From: Branchiostoma floridae | Lineage: Eukaryota; Chordata; Leptocardii; Amphioxiformes; Branchiostomatidae | Length of the DNA stretch: 64,000 nucleotides | NCBI RefSeq assembly: GCF_000003815.2 | Contig: NC_049987.1 | Location: forward strand, 6,336,083-6,400,082 | Direction: 5' to 3' | Part shown: positions 56,001-64,000 of the stretch, in pieces | How the letters are laid out: each line of letters begins with the position of its first letter | How positions within the stretch are numbered: the first letter of the stretch is position 1 | Notes under the pieces: generated by a model | Told to the model about the DNA's origin: nothing | Databases searched by the model: none | The model's input: the letters and a program-made list of their open reading frames with translations, nothing else | Position numbers and translations under genes: made by a program

Positions 56001-59000
56001 TCGTTACAAACTTCAAACAAACTACATCTCTTAAGGACATCATATATGTCTTACTTTTGTCGTGAATCATTTGTCAATTACACATTACGTAGTTGTTATC
56101 ATCCAAATTCATCTTTAAAAACAATGCTGTCATAACCAGGTGGTCGTAATTGTATTGGATTTTGCACCCTTCAGATCTGCTGGAGAAGGTGCGTGTGATT
56201 GAGCAGCTGCCTGGTATGGAGCGTGGCTACCACATCTTCTACCAGCTGCTGTCAAGTGGCTTGAAAGACGTCACAAGTAAGTAGGCATATGGCAATATAC
56301 GTCTCAAATATATTAAATAAATAGCCTAGAGGTTATCCAATGGCTTGGCTCTGAGCAGACGGCACATTTATTCGTCTTATAAACTTTTCCAATGAATATC
56401 ACATACTGGCTGTTGTCAGCCAGCTTGGGTGTTGTCAAGAGTGTCAAACCACATTGACAAGACAACTGACCAGCTCCTTCGCCAAGACAAATAAAATTTA
56501 CAAACATATAACAGAGAAAAAAGTACGTAGTTGAATAACATCCCTCATGAGCCTGGGCCAGTATACCGTAACAATAGTCAGATGGCTTGAATGTCAATTT
56601 CTCATATTTGTTGTCTTTCTAACACAGTCGCTTCTTTCAATGGATGGCGAGTATGCTTACATTTTTCTGAAACCTCGATTCTTGCAGAAATGTGCATGCT
56701 CAGCAACGACGCCCATGACTACAAATTCTTGGAGAAAGGAGAGAAGGTCATCAAGAATGTCGACGACAAGGAGGAGATGCTGTTGACGGACGAGGCCTTT
56801 GACGTGTTGGGCTTCACTGGAGATGAGAAGACGAGTATCTACAAGCTCACGGGAGGTCTGTGCCACTTCGGTAGCATGAAGTTCAAGGCCAAGCCCAGGG
56901 AGGAGCAGGCCGAATGTGACGGCACTGAGTGTGAGTCCAAAGGAATACTTATCATAGCATGGGCCCCTGGCCATAGCTTCACCTACAATCTGCTGCTGAA
57001 CTCCTGTTATTCATACACTGTCGTAATGCGATTTTAGATTGGATTCCCATGAAGGTGTTCGTGCCTTCACATGGTAATGCTATATATCTCAGGCTACCAT
57101 AAACAAGACACTGCATAACGAAACCACACCCATTCCTCTGATGACTTTCACACAGCTGCTGACAAAGCTGCGTATCTGTACGGCCTCAACAGCGGTGAGC
57201 TGCAGAAGGGTCTGCTCAAGCCCAGGGTAAAGGTCGGCAACGAGTGGGTGGCAAAGGGCCAGAACTGCAACCAGTGCACCTATGCCGTGGGTGCTTTGGG
57301 CAAGGGTGTCTATGACAGGCTCTTCAAGTTCCTGGTCAAACGTTGTAACGACACCTTGGACACGAAGGCTCATAGAGAGAACTTCATTGGTGTGCTAGAT
57401 ATTGCTGGTTTTGAGATTTTCGAGGTGTGTATCTTTATCAAATTTCACTGCATTATTGCTCTTTAATGCAAAGCAACAAGAATACTAGCGTTCTCTTAAG
57501 TGGATACCATTCTCAATATTTAAGAAGACATACATTTCCTGTATTTATTACATAAGAACCGACACAAGCTTTAAAGGATGTGTTTGTTTAGTAGAACGAC
57601 CGCCTGATAAACAATTAATTTTGGTCCTGAGTCTTATACCATTTTAAGAGCCATCGTATATGATTGAAGTTCTCTCCATAGTTCAACAGCTTTGATCAGC
57701 TCTGCATCAACTACACCAACGAGAAGCTGCAGCAGTTCTTCAACCACCACATGTTCGTGGAAGAGCAGGATGAGTACAAAAGGGAGGGAATCGAATGGGA
57801 GACCATTGACTTCGGTATGGACTTGGCCAAGACTCTCGCCCTGATCGAGAAGGTAGGTTACAGAATAGAGAAGGCAAAATAAGACTTGTACATAGCGCAG
57901 TAGGATTTAGGATTGTTACTTTACAATGGGGACATATTAGCCTTCCATTTCTACATCACGTTTCCAAACGTCGTTTCTTTGCATCTAGCCCCTGGGTATC
58001 CTGGCCATTCTGGAGGAGCAGACCATGTTCCCCAAGTCCAATGACAAGACCTTCATCGACAAGCTGAAGGACCAGCACTTGGGCAAGCACACTAGCTTCC
58101 TGAAGCCAAAGAAGCCCAAGATCCCCAAGTACGAGGGTCACTTCGATCTAGCTCACTACGCTGGCAACGTTACATACAACATCTGCGGCTGGCTGGAGAA
58201 GAACAAGGATCCCATGAACGAGACTGTGGTCGCCTGTTTCAAGAGGTCTTCAAATGATCTTCTGAGGGAGCTCTGGGCAAACTTTCAAACTGCAGAGGAT
58301 GTTGGTCAGCAATCTTCTTGTAACAAATGACTTGTAATCCATCGGAATATTTCATATATTGTTAAAACATATCTAATTGCATTCGGTGATCCTCGTGGGG
58401 TCCAACTTAAGAGTATCTTTGTTTAACACAATGCAATATTTATATGTATCACAAGCCTCCACTCTACTAATTATAGTCTATGTAGGCTATCAACGTGCGT
58501 AATTTTATCGTAGAACATAGAATTTTAACATAGAAACGACATCCAATGAATGAATAATTTACGATATGGTTCAACTCTTAGAACCCGCCAAGAAGCAAGC
58601 AGGTGGAAAGGGCAAAAAGGGTGGAGCTTTCCAGACGGCCTCTGCAACCCACAGGGTATGATACAAGGATAATCTACGGCTTAGTCGTTTCAACAACAGT
58701 TGTTTACTTCTACAGGACCAGCGGCCTTTAAAGCTTGCTATAAACATTTATAGAAGAAGAACTGCCGTTCAAAACGGGTTCCTAGCTAACGAACCATTTG
58801 AAACAGTAAAATTTGTTGGTGTAACATTGTTATCCATGTCTGAAACATTCTGTGAGCTTTTTTTATAAAGAAATAGTATTTCTAGGTAGTTAAGTTAGTT
58901 CCTTCATCCCTTTGACAACAGGAGCAGCTGGCTAGGCTGATGGCCACTCTGCACATCACCTACCCGCACTTCGTGCGCTGTATCATCCCTAACGAAATCA

Positions 59001-62000
59001 AGACTGCAGGCGTGTTGGACAACCCATTGGTGATGCACCAGCTGACTTGTAACGGTGTACTCGAGGGTATCCGTATTTGCCAGAAGGGCTTCCCCAACAA
59101 GATGATCTTCAAGTAAGGACATTTGTAGTGTCATTTTTTTTCCATGGAACGTCTGATATGGTTCGTATTGTGTCGTTATGGTTAAATCTTAAATCATAAG
59201 GAATAAATGCAATCTTAGCTGTTGGGCATGATATCAGTTGATTTAAAACATGTTCTGATGTGCCTTAACCCAAGGGAGTTCAGGCAGCGCTACAAGCCGC
59301 TTAACCCAGTCATGGCCAAGCAGGTCGAAGACGATAGAGAATGTTGCGTCAAGCTCTTGGAGCAGTCCGGCCTGGCGAAAGAATGCTTCGGTGTCGGCAC
59401 TACGAAGATTTTCTTCAAGGCCGGCCAAGTCGCCAAGCTTGAGGACATCCGTGACTCCAAGCTGGCTGTCATCATCACTATCATACAGCAGCGGGTCAGG
59501 GGAAAACTACAGCGTCTCGCGTATCAAGTACTCCAGGACCAAAGGCAAGTGGTACAATTCCATCCAAACGCCAAGTGAAAAAATGGGGGGGGGGGGGGGT
59601 TCTATGTGATTATCTCAGTACAATAAGTACAAATTGTGCAAGTATCTGAACCAATGCATTTTTCTAAACAATTCTGTCGTCTTTTCTGTGAAAAACTTGT
59701 AGGGCTGCCCTGAAGATGTTACAGCGTAACGTCCGTAACTGGATGAGCCTGCGCAACTGGGACTGGTGGAAGCTGTTCTGCACCATCAAGCCTCTGCTGT
59801 CTCAGTCCCGGGCAGATGAGGAGCTCCGTGACAAGGAGGAGGAACTGGGCGTGCTTAAGGAGGAAGTGGAGAAGGAAGAGACCACCATGGCTGAGATTCA
59901 GCAGAAGCTGACTGTGGTCGAGCAGGAGAAGAATGAACTCGCTGCTCAACTGTCTTCCGTAAGTATTGGTACAGGTTATCGCCATATGCTTTTCGAATCT
60001 ATCTACTATAGCCAGGATATTGTGTTTCACGTTTTGTTTGAAATGTACATTAATTAATTAGGGCTAGTCACATTGCAGTGATGCATGAATGCCACATTTA
60101 GGGTCAAGCATTAACCATTACTTTTGCCAATACTTTTGCCTTTTTGTTTACATTTGAATATTTCCATTTCAAAGGAACAAACCAACACCGGTGACATCGC
60201 CGACAGAGCAGAAAACCTGATAAAGAACAAGGCTGACCTGGAACAAAAGATTGTAGACTACAAAGAGCTTCTGCAGGAAGAGGAGTCTAAGAATACTTCG
60301 CTCAGCGCCGCCAAACGCAAGGTGCGCTTTATATGTATTACATTCTTACGCAGTTAAAATGTCATTCGACCTTCAAAAAACATTTTAGCAATACAAAAAA
60401 AAAGAAGATAACAACAAGAAACAGGTTATTTCTAAACGAGATGACATAGTCTAGTGGCCTTATGAGGTCTCCTTTGAAAACAAAAAACGTACATTTTGCT
60501 TTACAGGTCGAGGGTGAGGTGGATAACCTAAAGAAAGACCTGGAGGAGCTGGAGAAAACTCTACAGAAGGTGGAGAAGGAGACACGCGGTGTGGAGAACA
60601 GGGTTCGCACCACCTCTGAGGAGCTGGCAGCCCAGGAGGACCAGATCGCCAAGCTGTCCAAGGAGAAGGCTAAGCTGGAACAGCTCAATGCTGTACGTAA
60701 AGCTCGCTGCAGATCCTCCATATGTTTTCATTACAAGTCATGATAGGGAATGTGTTACGCCTTACGTCAATAACGAATAATCTATTTGTTGAACACGCAG
60801 ACTTTTTTTCATTATCATCATATCTTTCCTACAGACCACCCTAGAGGATCTGCAGAAGGAGGAGGACAAGGTCAACAACCTTAGTAAGCTCAAGGCCAAG
60901 CTCGAGCAGCAATTGGATGACGTAAGTGTGAAACTTGTGAAGTTTTCTGATGATTGGCGGTACTAAAGAATTATCTATTTTCTATTTGAGACAATACCAA
61001 AACGTGCTTGCAAACCAAATCTTCATGGGGTGACAGATTCAGAAAATGACGTTACAACTGTACTCACGTCCATTAGTGACGAAGAAAAATGCATAAATGT
61101 AACTCGATGTAGAAGTAAGGTGCTTTAGTGATACATTTTACACCGTTTTGAATACAGCTCGAAGAGAACCTGGATCGCGAGAAGAAGGCGCGTGCCGAAG
61201 CCGAGAGGCTGAAGAGGAAGCTTGAGGGTGACCTGAAGGCCGCACAGGAGACTTTGGGAGGTCTGGAGAACGAGAAGGCCGACCTGGAGGAGCGCATCAA
61301 GAAGTAGGTTTAACTATGAATCGACTCGAAAAAGACATTTTTAAATATTCATATTTCGACCACCTTCAGACTTCTAACATAAATTAAGAAAGCATATTAC
61401 AAAGAATCTTTCTATATCAACCGACAGGAAGGAGTTCGAAATCAAGGGGCTCGAGGCTAAGCTGGAGGACGAGCAGAGTCTGGTCACTTCTTTGCAGAAG
61501 AAGATCAAGGAACTGCAGGGCCGCATCGAGGAGCTTGAGCAGGAGCTCGAGGCCGAGAGGAACGCCCGTGCCAAGGTCGATAAGCAGAGGGCTGACCTGG
61601 CTCGTGAGCTCGAGGATCTGGGAGACCGTCTGGAAGAGGCCGGTGGTGCCACAGCCGCCCAGGCTGAGGTCAACAAGAAGCGCGAAGTCGAGCTGCAGAA
61701 ACTCCGCCGCGAGCTGGAGGAGTCCAACATGCAGCATGAGGCCACCATTGCTGCCCTCAGGAAGAAGCTGACCGACGCTAGCTCTGAGCTTAGCGAGCAG
61801 GTAGAGAACCTACAGCGTGTCAAGGGTAAGTTGGAGAAGGAGAAGACCACCCTCAAGATGGAAGTCGATGACCTGGCCACCAACGTCGAGGCCATCACAA
61901 AGGGCAAGTTGAACGTGGAGAAGGCCAACCGCTCCCTAGAGGAGCAAATCGCCGAGGCCAACGTCAAGATCGAGGAGTCTGGGAGGCTGATCCAGGAACT

Positions 62001-64000
62001 TACTTCCCTGAAATCACGCCTGGAGACCGAGAATAATGAGATCAGCCGCCAACTCGAGGAGTCCGAGAGCCAGTGCAGCCAGTTGGCCCGTGCCAAGAGC
62101 ATGCTTAACCAGCAGCTTGAGGAGCTGAAGCGCCAGCTTGAGGAGGAGACCAAGGCCAAGAACCACCTGGCTCACCAGCTGCGTGCTGCCCAGCATGACT
62201 GCGACACCCTGAAGGTTCAGCTGGAAGAGGAGCAGGAAGGCAAGGCCGAGATTCAGCGTGCCCTGTCCAAGGCCAACACAGAGGTCACTGCCTGGCGAGC
62301 CAAGTATGAGTCCGACGCCATCCAGCGCGCAGAGGAGCTGGAGGACGCTAAGAAGAAGCTGGCTGCTCGTCTGCAGGATGCTGAGGAACAAGTAGAGGCC
62401 GCCAATGCCAAGTGCAGCTCTCTGGAGAAGGCCAAGAACAGGCTCAGCGGTGAGGTCGAGGACCTCATGATCGATGTTGAGCGGGCTAACGCCGCGGCAG
62501 CCCAGCTGGAGAAGAGGCAGCGTCTTCTCGACAAGCAAATTGCCGAGTGGAAAACGAAATGCGAGGAAATTAGCGCTGAGCTGGAGACCTCTACCAAGGA
62601 GGCCCGTGCCTACGCCAACGAGCTGTACAAGCTGAAGGGGCAGTATGAGGAAACCATGGAGGCTCTTGAAAACCTGAAGAAGGAGAACAAGTCTTTGCAT
62701 GGTACGGTTAACGCATTACATTTACCTATCCTATATGCTCTAACGTCAACATACAATATTCAAATCTCTGACGAAAGTCAACATTTCAAAATCAATTGTA
62801 CTTTCTGATTACAGACGAAATCCACGATCTAACCGACCAGCTGGGTGAGGGTGGAAAGCTGCTCCACGAACTCGAGAAGGCCAAGAAGCGCCTGGAGGTG
62901 GACAAGGAGGAGCTGCAAACCGGCCTCGAAGAGGCAGAGGGTGCACTGGAAGTAGAGGAGGGCAAGGTTCTGCGTGTCCAGCTCGAGTTGTCTCAGCTCA
63001 AGGCTGACATCGACCGCAGGCTGGCCGAGAAGGACGAAGAGTTCGAAAATACTCGGTAGATGATTACATTGAAATTTCTTTTAAGATTCACTCTTCGTTG
63101 AAGACCATGTTTATTTACCGCATAATGATATTTTTTTACTACAATGCCACATATCACTATTGTATATCATGTATATTGATAATTGCAGCAAGAACCACCA
63201 GAGGGCCTTGGATGCCCTGCAGACTACCCTGGACGTGGAGGCCAAGGGAAGGAATGAGGCTGTCAGGGCCAAGAAGAAGCTGGAGGCCGATGTGAATGAG
63301 GTCGAAGCTGCTCTGGAAAACGCCACAAAGGCTAACAACGAGGCCAGGAAGACCATCAACAAACTTCAGAACCAGATCCAGGAAGTTCAAGCCCAAATTG
63401 ACGACGAGCAGAGGGCACGTGAGGAGGCCCGTGAGCATCTCGCCATGTCTGAGCGCCGCTCCAACATGTTGACTGCTGAGCTGGAAGAGCTTCGCAATGC
63501 CCTGGACCAGGCCGAGAGGGCCCGCAAGATGACCGAGGCCGAGCTTGTGGAGTCTTCCGACCGCGTTGGCGAGCTGTCCGCTCAGAACACCTCCCTTGCC
63601 GGCCACAAGAGAAAGCTGGAGGGTGAGATCCAGACCCTGCAGGCTGAGCTGGACGAGGTTATGGCTGAACACAGGCAGACCGAAGAGAAGGCAAAGAAGG
63701 CCATTGCTGATGTAAGTATGCCTACATTCCTCAAAATGTCAATTGCTTTGTTGATATCGGCAGGATCAGGGCATCTGTTTATACAGTGTCATGTTTTACT
63801 GTGCAATCCGTTGTCAAAATTATGTTTGTCATCACAATCATAATCTCTATTTGTCGCGGAGATGTGGTTTTGGATCCGTTTCCACAGTGTCCATTAATTC
63901 TCATCTTTGCCTCTTTTTCAACAGGCCGCACGCATCTCAGAAGATCTGAAACAGGAGCAGGAACACACAGCTCACATCGAGAAGAGTAAGAAGAACCTGG
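53076..64000 (+). CDS. Striated-muscle myosin II heavy chain, gene 2 of tandem pair (3' end outside window)
   Basis: Exons: 53076-53276, 53972-54115, 54524-54680, 55137-55164, 55475-55673, 55907-55970, 56175-56276, 56688-56930, 57156-57424, 57682-57852, 57989-58304, 58582-58655, 58922-59112, 59275-59544, 59703-59958, 60175-60321, 60507-60692, 60835-60921, 61158-61303, 61428-62701, 62815-63055, 63189-63711, 63925 onward. Every exon has the same length and phase as in gene 1, except the loop 1 exon (199 vs 205 nt) and the loop 2-proximal exon (316 vs 319 nt). P-loop, switch 1, switch 2 and SH helix are intact. Exon 15 ends AG followed by GCAAGT, where gene 1 has GTGAGA. The rod is open to the window end, about 1,788 codons. 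It is a functional-looking paralogue, probably for a different muscle type or stage (inference). Confidence 0.96.

Noticed and set aside
61374-62700. Long minus-strand ORFs (up to 261 codons) opposite the myosin rod, also 45112-46263
   Set aside because: They are antisense shadows of the GC-rich, stop-poor coiled-coil exon; their Ser/Arg/Leu-rich content is that expected from the reverse complement of Glu/Lys/Leu codons.
1-64000. CRISPR arrays, operons, phage or bacterial systems
   Set aside because: The tandem repeats have no spacer structure, and the genes are intron-rich animal genes.

Overview
The window looks like invertebrate chordate DNA, most probably amphioxus (Branchiostoma). This is inferred from intron-rich genes with clear chordate orthology, a tandem pair of striated-muscle myosin heavy chains, and many short inverted-repeat elements, CR1/L2-like retroelement 3' ends and minisatellites. 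No database search was possible. All three confident genes are on the + strand.

Positions 1-25,000 hold a complete macoilin gene (MACO1, formerly TMEM57). It has 12 coding exons (127 to 23092), about 653 residues, and a 13 kb first intron. The N-terminal half is a multipass membrane domain. The C-terminal half is coiled coil. The outstanding feature of the window is here: at six splice junctions of this one gene (start of exons 2, 4, 8, 11 and 12, and end of exon 8) the exon edge plus nearby intron has been tandemly multiplied. This leaves rows of decoy splice sites. The most extreme is a 13-unit array with a 103-104 bp period that ends on the true exon 11.

Positions 25,000-33,900 are a repeat-rich intergenic region. 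It contains three decayed non-LTR retroelement 3' ends, a 68 bp minisatellite, a ~430 bp tandem repeat in about four units, and inverted-repeat (MITE-like) elements. I see no convincing gene there.

Positions 33,880-49,700 hold muscle myosin II heavy chain gene 1: TATA/CCAAT promoter, a non-coding exon 1, and coding exons 2-27. It is interrupted by a 100-N assembly gap in the tail. Positions 52,498-64,000 hold a tandem paralogue, gene 2, with the same exon structure, cut off by the window edge in exon 24. Exon lengths and intron phases match between the two genes except at motor surface loops 1 and 2. Introns do not align, but some exons are 97-98% identical, which suggests exon-limited gene conversion. 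Promoter and 5'UTR sequences are also shared. Gene 1 alone carries a second copy of the 28-nt exon just before the P-loop, a candidate mutually exclusive exon. Two introns in the window appear to use GC donors (macoilin intron 9; myosin gene 2 intron 15).
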